Shown: positions 1 to 7,765 of the stretch, piece after piece
Numbering within the stretch: the first letter of the stretch is position 1
How the letters are laid out: every line of letters begins with the position of its first letter
Assembly (NCBI GenBank): GCA_041594335.1
Contig: JBFHML010000050.1
Coordinates: 1 to 17,466 of the forward strand
Direction of reading: 5' to 3'
DNA from: JAGPUQ01 sp041594335
GTDB taxonomy: Bacteria > Pseudomonadota > Gammaproteobacteria > Pseudomonadales > Porticoccaceae
DNA: 17,466 nucleotides
The notes under the pieces: model-generated
Told to the model about the DNA's origin: nothing
Seen by the model: the letters and a program-made list of their open reading frames with translations, nothing else
Database searches by the model: none
Program-made: the position numbers and the translations under genes

Positions 1-347
1 GCCACGGTGGTAGCGTTGAATAGAAATGCCTTGATGGCGTCGGCAAACAAGAAGCCGACCAGTGCCAAGGGCACAAAGGCAATCAGCAAGTGAAGAATGA
101 ATCGCTGGGCCGCCCTGTCGTGGGGCACGCCGGTAGCCACCGAGAAAATACGTTGGCGATACTCCCAACAAAGCGCCAGTAAAGCGCCGGATTGGATCAC
201 GATGGCGAATAGCTTGCCCCGGTCGTCGTTGAATTGCAGTAATTCACTGGCCAGGATCAAATGGCCGGTCGACGAAATCGGGAGAAATTCGGTAAATCCC
301 TCGACGAGCCCTAGGATCACTGCCTTGAAGATCAGTGTTAAGTCCAA
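1..347 (-). CDS. uppP: Undecaprenyl-diphosphatase UppP/BacA (N-terminal part, runs off window)
   Basis: Removes a phosphate from undecaprenyl diphosphate at the inner membrane, recycling the lipid carrier used for peptidoglycan and O-antigen export. The first 115 codons are present and the rest lies beyond base 1. The protein begins MDLTLIFKAVILG, and the diagnostic family motif EGFTEFLPISSTGH follows at residues 16-29, with the expected Glu16, Glu20, Ser26 and His29. Hydrophobic segments follow, as expected of this multi-pass membrane enzyme. The start is a TTG at 347-345, chosen because it gives the usual short N-terminus and has GGAG about six bases upstream. It lies 48 bases downstream of a same-strand L,D-transpeptidase gene, so the two may be co-transcribed, but a perfect TATAAT on this strand at 383-378 suggests it may also have its own promoter. 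Confidence 0.95.
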   Translation of the reverse strand, partial: MDLTLIFKAVILGLVEGFTEFLPISSTGHLILASELLQFNDDRGKLFAIVIQSGALLALCWEYRQRIFSVATGVPHDRAAQRFILHLLIAFVPLALVGFLFADAIKAFLFNATTV

Positions 348-377
348 GTGTGCTCCGAGGGTAGGATCGGCGCGGCG

Positions 378-383
378 ATTATA
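378..383 (-). promoter_or_regulatory. Candidate -10 box for uppP
   Basis: A perfect TATAAT reads on the minus strand in the gap between the L,D-transpeptidase stop and the uppP start, 31 bases upstream of the TTG. No good -35 hexamer is seen 16-18 bases further upstream, where the sequence is GC-rich and falls at the end of the transpeptidase gene. It may be a weak or activator-dependent promoter, or a chance match. Confidence 0.35.
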
Positions 384-395
384 CGCGGGCGGCGG

Positions 396-1103
396 TTAGC
401 GGCGCGCTACGGAAGTAGTAGCTCGCTGGCAGTTGAGAAATGCGGACTTGCTCAGCCATGCGGGATCCGGGTAATAGATGAAGAGATACTGATGATCTCG
501 GATGCTGTCGATCAGGGGCCGGATAATTCCTTGGCGGACGGCCGGGCAACCGTGGCTGCGGCCGAGGCGGCCGGTGCGCGCGATAAAGGATTGGCTGACA
601 TAATTGGCGCCATGGATGACGATAGCGCGCTCATAGGCGCGATCATTGATGCCCGGCTCCAGCCCTTCCAGCCGCAGCGAGTAGCCATTGCGGCCTTGGT
701 AGGGGTTGAGGGTGCGGAACAACCCCAAGCTGGATTGATGGCTTTCTGGGATGTTCGAAAACTGGTGGGCCCGGGCGCCTCCGGAACCGCGACCATGGGA
801 TACCAGCTCCTTGAACAAGAGCTTCTGTCCGGCGAGGTCGAACACCCAGAGCCGGGGGGTCGTCGACGGCAGGGAATAGTCGATCACGGCGAGACGGCGT
901 GCCTGGGTGGTGGCGCATGACAGCGCCCCTGCGGCCAGCTGCAGCACTTGGCGGTTGGCGTCTGGCGCCAAGCGCTCCAGCGTGTGTGCCAGTTCTGGAT
1001 GGGAAAGACTGCCCGCGCTGTCCGCCTGGGTTACCGCTGTGGCCGGTAGCAGGCCGATGAGCAACAGTATGCTGGACCAAAATCTGGGGCGGGCAGTCGC
1101 CAT
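396..1103 (-). CDS. Murein L,D-transpeptidase catalytic-domain protein (YkuD_2 family)
   Basis: Probable periplasmic cysteine L,D-transpeptidase acting on murein stem peptides (3-3 crosslinks, or attachment/exchange at meso-DAP). The 235-residue protein has an N-terminal signal sequence: a short basic segment, then a hydrophobic core at about residues 9-24 ending near ATAVTQA. The YkuD_2-type catalytic region follows. HGANYV at 164-169 carries a conserved His, and GRSHGCPAV at 181-189 carries the catalytic Cys186. That motif is characteristic of this short branch rather than of the ErfK/YcbB types. The start is the ATG at 1103, with AGGA about ten bases upstream; an adjoining in-frame TTG at 1106 is less likely. 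It is divergent from a second, unrelated-subfamily L,D-transpeptidase 66 bases away and lies upstream of uppP on the same strand. The exact reaction is inferred from the family. Confidence 0.88.
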   Translation of the reverse strand: MATARPRFWSSILLLIGLLPATAVTQADSAGSLSHPELAHTLERLAPDANRQVLQLAAGALSCATTQARRLAVIDYSLPSTTPRLWVFDLAGQKLLFKELVSHGRGSGGARAHQFSNIPESHQSSLGLFRTLNPYQGRNGYSLRLEGLEPGINDRAYERAIVIHGANYVSQSFIARTGRLGRSHGCPAVRQGIIRPLIDSIRDHQYLFIYYPDPAWLSKSAFLNCQRATTSVARR

Positions 1104-1169
1104 CAATCACCGTCCTGTCAGCAGCTTCCTGCCGATTCGCGACGCACGAGTCCTAGGTTCGTCGCAGGC

Positions 1170-2777
1170 ATGAGAGGTTGGGCTGGCCGCCCGGCGGCCA
1201 TTATGGCCGGTCCTGGAGCCGGCGCCAAATCGTGCCGACTTCGCCGGACGCTGGTGGCCCGTTGGGCCGTACTACTTTGGTTCGGGCTCATGGGCGAAGC
1301 GGCGACTGCGGCCGATGCAGCAATCGCTCGGGAGATCGCCGCACAGGTCCAGACTGAGGTGTCCGCCCTGCGGGACTTCTATGCCGCTCGCGAGCATCGG
1401 CCCGCGTGGCGGCGAGTGTCGACCGTGGCCGCATTGAGCGCAGCGCTGCTGGAATTCCGCGAAGACGGCCTTGGCGTCGCCGGCTACGCTGCCTCCGAAC
1501 TGTTGGAACAGCGGCGGCGCCTCGATCAGGGCATTGCCGAACCCGCGGCGGAAGCCGCGTATGATCTGCGGGTCAGTCGTATCTGGCTGGCGGCTCTCCG
1601 GGATTTGCGCTTTGGTCGAGCTAGGCCGGCGACTTGGGAGGCGGCTCCTGCGCTGCCTGACATGGCAGCCATTTCCCGAGATGTTGATGTTGAGCATCTG
1701 GCGCAGACCGTGGCGCGGTTGCGCCCCGGCGATGAGCCATACCAGGCGCTACGCGCCGGTCTCGCCCGATATCGCGCGTACCGGGCGCGCGGTGGTTGGC
1801 TTCCCCTACCGGAAGGCGGGGTGCTGCGACAGGGGATGTTGGATGAGCGGGTCGCGTTGCTGCGCGCGCGTCTCGATGCCGAGGGCCGTGGCACCGAGAC
1901 GCGTGGGGATCCCGCGTACTTTGACGCGGAGTTGACGTCGGCGGTCCGTGATTTTCAGCGGCGCCACCTGCTAACGGTCGATGGCGTCGTCGGTTCCAGG
2001 ACTCGAGCCGCGCTCAATGTCTCCGCCGCCGCGCGGGTCGCTCAATTGCGCGTGGCGCTGGAGCGTAGGCGATGGCTTGCGCCGACGTTGCCGGCGACCC
2101 ACGTGCTGGTCGATATCGCCGGCTACCGACTGCAGCTGGTACGAGACGGCGAGCCCCGCTGGCAGGCCCGCGTGGTGGTTGGCCGCCCCTCGCGGCCAAC
2201 CCCGAGCCTGCGCGCCGAGATCTCCTCCATCACGTTCAATCCTTCCTGGACTGTGCCGCCGACCATCTTGCGTGAGGATGTGCTCCCCAGGGTGCGCCGC
2301 GATCCGGGATATCTCGCCCGCGAGGGCATTGAAGTGATGACTTACTCTGGCGAGCGGGTCAGTCCCGGATCGGTGGACTGGGCGCGCCCGGGTCGAGTCT
2401 TGTTGCGCCAGCGACCGGGCGGCAACAATCCCCTGGGGCGAGTAGTGATCCGTTTTCCGAATCGCCATCTGGTCTATCTCCACGATACTCCGACTCCGGA
2501 GCTGTTTGAACTGGAGTCGCCGGCGATTAGCTCGGGCTGTGTCCGCGTCGAACATGCCCTGGCGCTGGTTCGCCGGTTGTTGGACGACGGGCGTCACTGG
2601 GACCGTGAAGAGATTCAGGCTGTGGTCGACGCGGGACAAACCCGTCGCGTAAATCTGCCGCGGCCGATGCCGTTGTTGCTCTGGTATCGGACCGTAGGCA
2701 TCGGGCCGACCGGCGACCTTCTCTTTTACCCAGATATCTACGATCGCGATGCGGCAGTCCTCTCTGCGTTGGAGTGA
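1170..2777 (+). CDS. L,D-transpeptidase, YcbB/LdtD type
   Basis: Forms 3-3 (meso-DAP to meso-DAP) crosslinks in the periplasm, giving beta-lactam-tolerant murein in relatives. It has 535 residues, near the usual length for YcbB-like enzymes. Residues 1-47 form a signal/anchor segment (basic RRTLVAR, then a hydrophobic stretch ending AATA). An Ala/Arg/Leu-rich scaffold domain covers about 50-215. A peptidoglycan-binding_1 repeat lies near 245-285 (AVRDFQRRHLLTVDGVVG). The YkuD catalytic domain spans about 310-470. His438 in YLHDTP and Cys457 in ISSGCVRVEHA are the expected catalytic residues. The start is uncertain: the ATG at 1170 has only a close AGG upstream, and an in-frame ATG at 1203 would still leave the signal segment intact. 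It is divergent from the YkuD_2 gene. No clear terminator follows its stop. Confidence 0.93.
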   Translation: MRGWAGRPAAIMAGPGAGAKSCRLRRTLVARWAVLLWFGLMGEAATAADAAIAREIAAQVQTEVSALRDFYAAREHRPAWRRVSTVAALSAALLEFREDGLGVAGYAASELLEQRRRLDQGIAEPAAEAAYDLRVSRIWLAALRDLRFGRARPATWEAAPALPDMAAISRDVDVEHLAQTVARLRPGDEPYQALRAGLARYRAYRARGGWLPLPEGGVLRQGMLDERVALLRARLDAEGRGTETRGDPAYFDAELTSAVRDFQRRHLLTVDGVVGSRTRAALNVSAAARVAQLRVALERRRWLAPTLPATHVLVDIAGYRLQLVRDGEPRWQARVVVGRPSRPTPSLRAEISSITFNPSWTVPPTILREDVLPRVRRDPGYLAREGIEVMTYSGERVSPGSVDWARPGRVLLRQRPGGNNPLGRVVIRFPNRHLVYLHDTPTPELFELESPAISSGCVRVEHALALVRRLLDDGRHWDREEIQAVVDAGQTRRVNLPRPMPLLLWYRTVGIGPTGDLLFYPDIYDRDAAVLSALE

Positions 2778-2784
2778 TGCCCGC

Positions 2785-2811
2785 TTGGACAACTTGCAAT
2801 CCGGTCATAAT
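2785..2811 (+). promoter_or_regulatory. Possible promoter for the beta-CASP gene
   Basis: In the gap after the L,D-transpeptidase stop there is a CATAAT -10-like hexamer at 2806-2811 (five of six matches) and a weak TTGGAC at 2785-2790, with a short 15-base spacer. Transcription would begin near 2818, about 23 bases before the ATG. The weak -35 and spacing make this tentative; read-through from the upstream gene is the alternative. Confidence 0.3.
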
Positions 2812-2840
2812 GGTCTTGATCCAGGGCAGCGGGGGTGCGC

Positions 2841-4253
2841 ATGCGACTGCGATTCTGGGGTGCCGCCGGAGAGGTAACCGGTTCCTGCTTTCTGATTGAG
2901 GTCGGCCCGCGGCGGTTACTGGTCGATTGTGGTTTGTACCAGGGCGGTCGCAGGAGTGAAGCGCGCAATACGGAGGCTTTCCCGTTCGATCCGGCGGCGA
3001 TCGATGCCGTGGTGCTAACCCACGCACACATTGATCACGCCGGCCGTTTGCCGCGGCTCGTGCAGCAAGGCTTTCGCGGTCCTATCTATACCCATAGCGC
3101 CGGTAAAGAGCTGGCGCGGATTCTGCTCAAGGACGCCGCAAGTCTAGCCGCGAAAGACGCCGAGGCGATCAATCGCAAGCGCGCTCGCAAGCATTTGCCG
3201 CCGGTCGCGGCGTTCTATAGCCCGGTGGATGTAAGACGCGCTTTACGACAGATGCGCGGTATCGCCTACGGTGGGATTCGAGAAATCTTGCCGGGCGTGC
3301 GGCTCCGGTTGCGCGATGCCGGACATATTCTCGGGGCCAGTATTGTCGAGCTCTGGCTGGCTACGCCAAGCTGCCAACGGAAATTGGTGTTCAGTGGTGA
3401 CCTCGGGCAGCGCAACGCGCTGATTTCGCCGGATCCCGCGCAGGTGGCGGACGCCGATCTGGTGGTGATGGAGTCGACCTATGGGGGGCGTGACCATCGT
3501 TCGTGGTCCTCGACCTGGGCCGAATTGGAGGAGATTTTCACCGCGGCCAATCGCATGCGCGGCAATATCTTGATCCCCGCCTTTGCCGTGGGCCGAACGC
3601 AGCAGCTGCTCTATATCCTGTGCCAAAAATACCAGGATTGGGCGCTGGACCGTTGGCTGTTGGCCCTCGACAGCCCCATGGCGATCGCGACAACGCGACT
3701 GTACGCGCGCCACGCAGCGTTGTTAACCACAAACGATCGTAGGCTGACGGCGGAGGATTTCAACCCGCCAGGACTGGTGTTGAGTCAGACCAGTCAACAA
3801 TCGATGAAGCTCAACCGAGTCGCCAGCGGGGCATTGATCATCGCCGGTAGCGGCATGTGTACCGGTGGCCGCATTTTGCATCACTTCAAGCACAACATCT
3901 GGCGCCGCAACTGCCAAGTCGTGATGGTTGGCTATCAGGCAGCGGGTAGTGTCGGGCGGGCGCTCATCGATGGCGCCAAAGAGATCCGCTTGTGGGGCGA
4001 GCGTGTCAAGGTGGCCGCGCGTATCCACACCGTCGGGGGGCTTTCGGCGCACGCGGATCAAAGTGGCCTGCTGGCATGGTACCGGGGGTTTCACCATCGC
4101 CCGCCGGTCGCCCTGGTGCACGGTGAGCCGGCGGCTATGACCGCGCTCGCTGAGCGACTGACGCCCCGCGCGGAACAGGTGTTTCAGCCGGCATTTGGCG
4201 ACTGTTTGGATCTGGAGATGATGGCGATGGTGCCCGACGGTCTCCGCCGATAG
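2841..4253 (+). CDS. MBL-fold beta-CASP hydrolase (RNA-specificity domain)
   Basis: A metallo-beta-lactamase-fold nuclease-type enzyme of the beta-CASP group (CPSF73/RNase J-related), probably cytoplasmic with RNA as the likely substrate. The 470-residue protein opens with the family signature MRLRFWGAAGEVTGS. The zinc-binding motif THAHIDH places His61, His63, Asp65 and His66. His162 (DAGHILGAS) and Asp187 (FSGDLG) complete the metal site. Beta-CASP motif A is Glu211 in ESTYGG, a GMCTGGRILHHF block follows at about 340-350, and SAHAD (His404) and VHGE (His427) close the protein. All catalytic positions I can check are present. The ATG at 2841 fits family N-termini, with a G-run just upstream; an in-frame GTG at 2835 would add two residues. 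It is convergent with the Na/Pi gene, 50 bases apart. The real substrate is unknown. Confidence 0.9.
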   Translation: MRLRFWGAAGEVTGSCFLIEVGPRRLLVDCGLYQGGRRSEARNTEAFPFDPAAIDAVVLTHAHIDHAGRLPRLVQQGFRGPIYTHSAGKELARILLKDAASLAAKDAEAINRKRARKHLPPVAAFYSPVDVRRALRQMRGIAYGGIREILPGVRLRLRDAGHILGASIVELWLATPSCQRKLVFSGDLGQRNALISPDPAQVADADLVVMESTYGGRDHRSWSSTWAELEEIFTAANRMRGNILIPAFAVGRTQQLLYILCQKYQDWALDRWLLALDSPMAIATTRLYARHAALLTTNDRRLTAEDFNPPGLVLSQTSQQSMKLNRVASGALIIAGSGMCTGGRILHHFKHNIWRRNCQVVMVGYQAAGSVGRALIDGAKEIRLWGERVKVAARIHTVGGLSAHADQSGLLAWYRGFHHRPPVALVHGEPAAMTALAERLTPRAEQVFQPAFGDCLDLEMMAMVPDGLRR

Positions 4254-4303
4254 CGATGCGAACGTCAGCCGGCCTGTGCTGAAGGGGCGTAATGGGCGAG
4301 ATC

Positions 4304-5890
4304 CTAGGCTGCCTCTTGTGGGTTGGCGAGGACTGCGCGCGCGCGATCCAGGCGTATCTGACTCTTGATGACAGCGCGGGCGAGGTGGTGTGCATTATGG
4401 AGGCGATCGAGCCAAGCCAGAGTTTGCCGCGCCGGTGCTGCACCGTTGTCGGGGACGCTCAGCACGTCAAGTCTCGCCTGCTCGTAACCTGCGCGAAGTT
4501 GTTCCAGGGCGTCCTCCCCGGGAGCGGCAGTCCGCAGGGTCTCCCGCGCTTTGGCCAGAAAGGGTTCGACGACTCGGGGAGCGATCCCGCGAGGGTGCGT
4601 GCCGAGCAAGCGTTCGGCGAGCTGGGCTGTGTCCTGCAGCGAGCGAGTTACCCAAGGAACCAGTCCCAGCGCTGGTTGCACGGACGGGGGGGTGCCGCCG
4701 AGCGCTAATTGATCGGTGAAATCCAGCACGGCATCCAGGCGGTTGCGCAGCGCTTGTAGTGCCCTATTTTCCGGTGGCTGTTCGGTAGTGGTCGCAAGCG
4801 ATAGCGCTGGAATCGCTACTTGGCGGGCCAGGGTCTGGATGTCTTCAAGCTCCGAAAACAGCGCGTCCGCCGCCAACCGCGGGGATGCCAGCACCGTATG
4901 ATCGAGATACTTCGACATCTGTAGCGCTTCGTCGCGGCTGTGGTAGCAGCGTTGCAGGAAGCGGACGAGGTGAGTCGTCAGCGGCAGCATCAGCACAATG
5001 CCGAGCCCATTGAACAGGGTATGGAATAGGGCCAGCAATGTACCGGCGCCGCGACCGATATCCAGCCAGGTGCGCAGCCACTCGATGGTTGTGAGGAGGG
5101 CGGGTAATAGCGCCAATGCCGCCACCGCAGTCATGGTGTTGAAGGCGACGTGGCCAAGTGCGACTCGGCGCGCGTTGGCGGTTGCGCCGATCGTGGCGAG
5201 TAGTGCGGTGGAGGTGGTGCCGAGGTTGGCACCGATCACTCCGGCTGCGGCAAGCTCCAGCGCGAGGCTCTCGGTCATCGCGGCGCTAATCAGGATGGCG
5301 ATAGCGGCGCTGGACGATTGGCTGATCACCGTGAGCAGCGCGCCGATGCCGACGTAAACCAAGGTTTGGATGAAGGCCGGCGCGAGCGCACCGAGTCGGA
5401 CTTCTGGGACTCCGGCGAAGCCGGCTTGCAAGGCATCGATGCCGAGAAAAAATAGCCCAAACCCGGCCAGTGCTTGACCACTGTGGCCGCGCCGCCGTGC
5501 GGGGCCAGTCAATTGCAACGCCATGCCGATGCCAATGAGTGGCAGGGCGATGGCTTGGATGTCGATCTTCAATCCGGTCAGTGCGACTAGCCAGCCGGTC
5601 ATGGTGGTGCCGAGGTTGCTGCCGTAGGTGACCAGGATCGCGCGCTCCAGGCTGAGCAGTCGGGCGTTGACGAAGCCGAGGGTGGCGACCGTGACGGCGC
5701 TGGAGGACTGCACTACCGCGGTGATCAGTGCCCCCGCGCCGATGCCGCGCAAGGGTGTGCGCGTCCAGTTGGCGAGGATTCCCTCCAATGCCCCCCCGGC
5801 GGCGAGCCGCAAGCCGTCGGTCATCAGACGCATGCCCAATAAGAACAGCCCGATGCCGCCAATCAAGACCAGCGCTGTGTGCACGGACAT
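4304..5890 (-). CDS. Na+/phosphate cotransporter-family membrane protein (NptA/YjbB-like)
   Basis: Inner-membrane protein of the Na/Pi-cotransporter (PF02690) family, predicted to move inorganic phosphate with sodium; E. coli YjbB is a phosphate exporter, so direction cannot be told from sequence. It has 528 residues. The two inverted family repeats are clear: QSSSA at 61-65 with GSNLGTT at 90-96, and QSSSA at 191-195 with GANLGTT at 220-226. These are embedded in hydrophobic helices over about residues 1-315. The C-terminal 200 residues are helical and soluble-looking, consistent with the PhoU-like tail of this family. The start is well supported: GGAGGTGA lies seven bases upstream of the ATG. 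It is divergent from an MFS gene across a 153-base gap and convergent with the beta-CASP gene, with no obvious terminator in the 50 bases between them. I see no PHO-box-like repeats upstream. Confidence 0.93.
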   Translation of the reverse strand: MSVHTALVLIGGIGLFLLGMRLMTDGLRLAAGGALEGILANWTRTPLRGIGAGALITAVVQSSSAVTVATLGFVNARLLSLERAILVTYGSNLGTTMTGWLVALTGLKIDIQAIALPLIGIGMALQLTGPARRRGHSGQALAGFGLFFLGIDALQAGFAGVPEVRLGALAPAFIQTLVYVGIGALLTVISQSSSAAIAILISAAMTESLALELAAAGVIGANLGTTSTALLATIGATANARRVALGHVAFNTMTAVAALALLPALLTTIEWLRTWLDIGRGAGTLLALFHTLFNGLGIVLMLPLTTHLVRFLQRCYHSRDEALQMSKYLDHTVLASPRLAADALFSELEDIQTLARQVAIPALSLATTTEQPPENRALQALRNRLDAVLDFTDQLALGGTPPSVQPALGLVPWVTRSLQDTAQLAERLLGTHPRGIAPRVVEPFLAKARETLRTAAPGEDALEQLRAGYEQARLDVLSVPDNGAAPARQTLAWLDRLHNAHHLARAVIKSQIRLDRARAVLANPQEAA

Positions 5891-5979
5891 CGGTGCGTCA
5901 CCTCCGGAGTCGCGCGGTTTGTGCCCGCCGATGGGCCTCGATGGCCATGGTAACCTGCGGCGATGGCGAGGCAGCCCTT

Positions 5980-6014
5980 GGGGTAGCAGGGGTGGGGGGG
6001 TCTCACCCTACAAT
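5980..6014 (+). promoter_or_regulatory. G-tract cluster and TACAAT -10-like box upstream of the MFS gene
   Basis: Runs of four G (5980-5983), four G (5989-5992) and seven G (5994-6000) are separated by five and one bases, which satisfies a G-quadruplex pattern on the plus strand if the seven-G run is split. A GGGTG/CACCC hairpin could compete. A TACAAT at 6009-6014 follows, about 30 bases before the GTG start, and is a plausible -10, but no recognisable -35 is present at the right distance. Confidence 0.35.
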
Positions 6015-6043
6015 GCGCCCCCTGCAGCAAGGGTCGAAGGCTT

Positions 6044-7303
6044 GTGTTATCCCGGTTATTCACCATCAGTGCCCTGCTCCTTGGCATCGCGCTCCTACTG
6101 CTCGGCAATGGCTTGTTGACTACGCTGATCACGTTGCGCGGCAGCGCTGAGGGGTTTGGTGACGGCGTCTTGGGTGTAGTCACCTCTAGTTATTTCGCTG
6201 GCTTTCTCGTCGGGATCTACTTGGCGCCGCGCCTGGTACAACGTATCGGGCACATCCGTGCCTTTGCGTTTTGCGCTGCTCTGCTTGCCGCCTGTGGTCT
6301 GAGCTATGGGCTTTGGGTGCAACCGGTGGTGTGGCTGGTGCTGCGAGTCCTCACCGGCGTCGGTCTGGCGACGCTGTATGCGGTAGTAGAGAGCTGGCTG
6401 AACTATCAAACCCCAGGGCGTGAGCGCGGGCGGGTGTTTTCTGTTTATATGGTGATTAACCTCGGGGCGCTGGCCGCCGCTCAGCAGTTGCTGCGGCTGG
6501 CGCCGCTGCTCGAGTACACCCTGTTCGCCGTGGCGGCGATTTTTGTCTCTCTGGCGCTGATGCCGGTGACCTGGACGCGACTGCCGCAGCCGCAGATCTC
6601 CACGACCCAGTTGATGCCCGTTCGCACGGCCTGGCGTTCCGCACCCCTGGCGGTTGCCGGGATTCTTGCCTCGGGTTTGGCCATGGGCGCTTTTTGGGGG
6701 CTTGCCCCACTGTATGCCCAGAAGCTGGGCTTCGAAAGTGATGCCATTGCTGCCTATATGAGTTTTTCGATCTTGGGGGGGGCGCTCCTGCAATGGCCAT
6801 TGGGCCAGCTATCGGATCGAAATGATCGGCGCTGGATGCTCTTTGCCGTCGCTGTGAGCGCGGCTGCGAGCGCTGCGCTGCTTGCCGTCATGCCTCAGCT
6901 GTTGCCGGGTAATCGGGTGGGGTTATACGCGAGTGCTGCCTTGTACGCCGGTTTTTCTTTCAGCTTGTATTCGATCGCCATTACGCACCTGATCGACCAC
7001 ATTACCCACGAGGACATGATGTCGGGCACGAGCACGCTATTGCTGGTCTATGGCCTGGGCGCGACCTTGGGTCCGGCGCTGGCTGGTATCGCGATGGCAG
7101 CCGCGGGCAGCTCGGCGCTACCGGTGTTTTATTTGGTGGTGACCGCGGTCTTGGCCATTGCCTGTTGGCGGCAGTTGCGCCGCCGTCCTGAGCAACCGGT
7201 GGTCGAGGACCCGGGGCACTTTGTGCCCATGGTGCGCACGGGCACGGCCGTGCTCGAATTGCATCCCGACACGGGAGAGAGTGCGACCTCTACGGTGCCC
7301 TGA
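6044..7303 (+). CDS. MFS transporter, YcaD-like
   Basis: A 419-residue, twelve-helix major facilitator superfamily protein of the inner membrane; substrate unknown. Hydrophobic segments span almost the whole length. The short loop between helices 2 and 3 carries the degenerate MFS motif (APRLVQRIGHIRAF, about 60-75). Residues near 105-150 (RVLTGVGLATLYAVVESWLN, then RERGRVFSVYMV) resemble the E. coli YcaD subgroup. A second cytoplasmic signature, GQLSDRNDRRWMLF, lies around 258-271 and marks the second half. The start is a GTG with AAGG only three bases upstream, so initiation may be weak; no better in-frame codon is nearby. It ends nine bases from the convergent GNAT gene, and the junction holds no convincing terminator. 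Confidence 0.9.
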   Translation: MLSRLFTISALLLGIALLLLGNGLLTTLITLRGSAEGFGDGVLGVVTSSYFAGFLVGIYLAPRLVQRIGHIRAFAFCAALLAACGLSYGLWVQPVVWLVLRVLTGVGLATLYAVVESWLNYQTPGRERGRVFSVYMVINLGALAAAQQLLRLAPLLEYTLFAVAAIFVSLALMPVTWTRLPQPQISTTQLMPVRTAWRSAPLAVAGILASGLAMGAFWGLAPLYAQKLGFESDAIAAYMSFSILGGALLQWPLGQLSDRNDRRWMLFAVAVSAAASAALLAVMPQLLPGNRVGLYASAALYAGFSFSLYSIAITHLIDHITHEDMMSGTSTLLLVYGLGATLGPALAGIAMAAAGSSALPVFYLVVTAVLAIACWRQLRRRPEQPVVEDPGHFVPMVRTGTAVLELHPDTGESATSTVP

Positions 7304-7312
7304 TGTCGGCGG

Positions 7313-7765
7313 TCACGGGCCGAGAGGCAGCAGCATGCGCAGGCCAGGGGCGCCATCTTCGTAATAATGGGCCAAGCTGCACAGGGTGCGGAAACCAAGC
7401 ATTTCGTAGAGCCGTCGCGCCGCTTGATTGTCGGCGCGGACCTCTAGCGTCAGCTCCCGGCAACCGCGTCGCTGGGCAGCCTCGGCGAGGGCGGAAATCA
7501 ACGCGCTGCCGATTCCCTTACCGCGTGCCGTTTCAGCGACGGCGATGGTATAGAGCCGTGCGCGGGAGGAGTTGCGCCGGTAGAGCGCAACCGCATAGCC
7601 AAGCAGCATCTCCTGCTCCACGGCGATCAGAAAGCTGGCGTGGGCCCGGTGCAGGAGATAGCGAAACTGGCGCGCGTTAAAGCGATCGCTGGTGAAGGCG
7701 CGGTTTTCCAGCGCGAGGATCGCTTCTAAATCCGCGGTGGTGGCGTCGCGCAATTGGGGTGTCAC
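7313..7765 (-). CDS. GNAT-family N-acetyltransferase
   Basis: A 150-residue acetyl-CoA-dependent N-acetyltransferase of the RimI-like GNAT fold, cytoplasmic. Motif A is clear: the strand LYTIAVAETARG followed by the pyrophosphate loop RGKGIGSAL at about 82-90. Motif B follows (LEVRADNQAARRLYEMLGF, about 107-125). The GTG start overlaps the stop of the upstream RimK-like ligase as GTGA, implying translational coupling. From memory, close relatives of this GNAT next to RLAN/RimK ligases are often fused to a C-terminal C39-like peptidase domain; here the protein stops right after the GNAT fold (ending LLPLGP), and the next gene is convergent nine bases away, so that domain is absent from this locus. 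The acceptor is unknown; a peptide or amino acid handled by the neighbouring ligase is the natural inference. Confidence 0.88.
   Translation of the reverse strand: MTPQLRDATTADLEAILALENRAFTSDRFNARQFRYLLHRAHASFLIAVEQEMLLGYAVALYRRNSSRARLYTIAVAETARGKGIGSALISALAEAAQRRGCRELTLEVRADNQAARRLYEMLGFRTLCSLAHYYEDGAPGLRMLLPLGP

Noticed and set aside
348..920. 190-codon plus-strand frame opposite the YkuD_2 gene
   Set aside because: The minus strand carries the signal peptide and the HGC catalytic motif; this frame has no domain.
1971..2792. 273-codon minus-strand frame opposite the YcbB-type gene
   Set aside because: Antisense to the catalytic domain of a well-supported L,D-transpeptidase.
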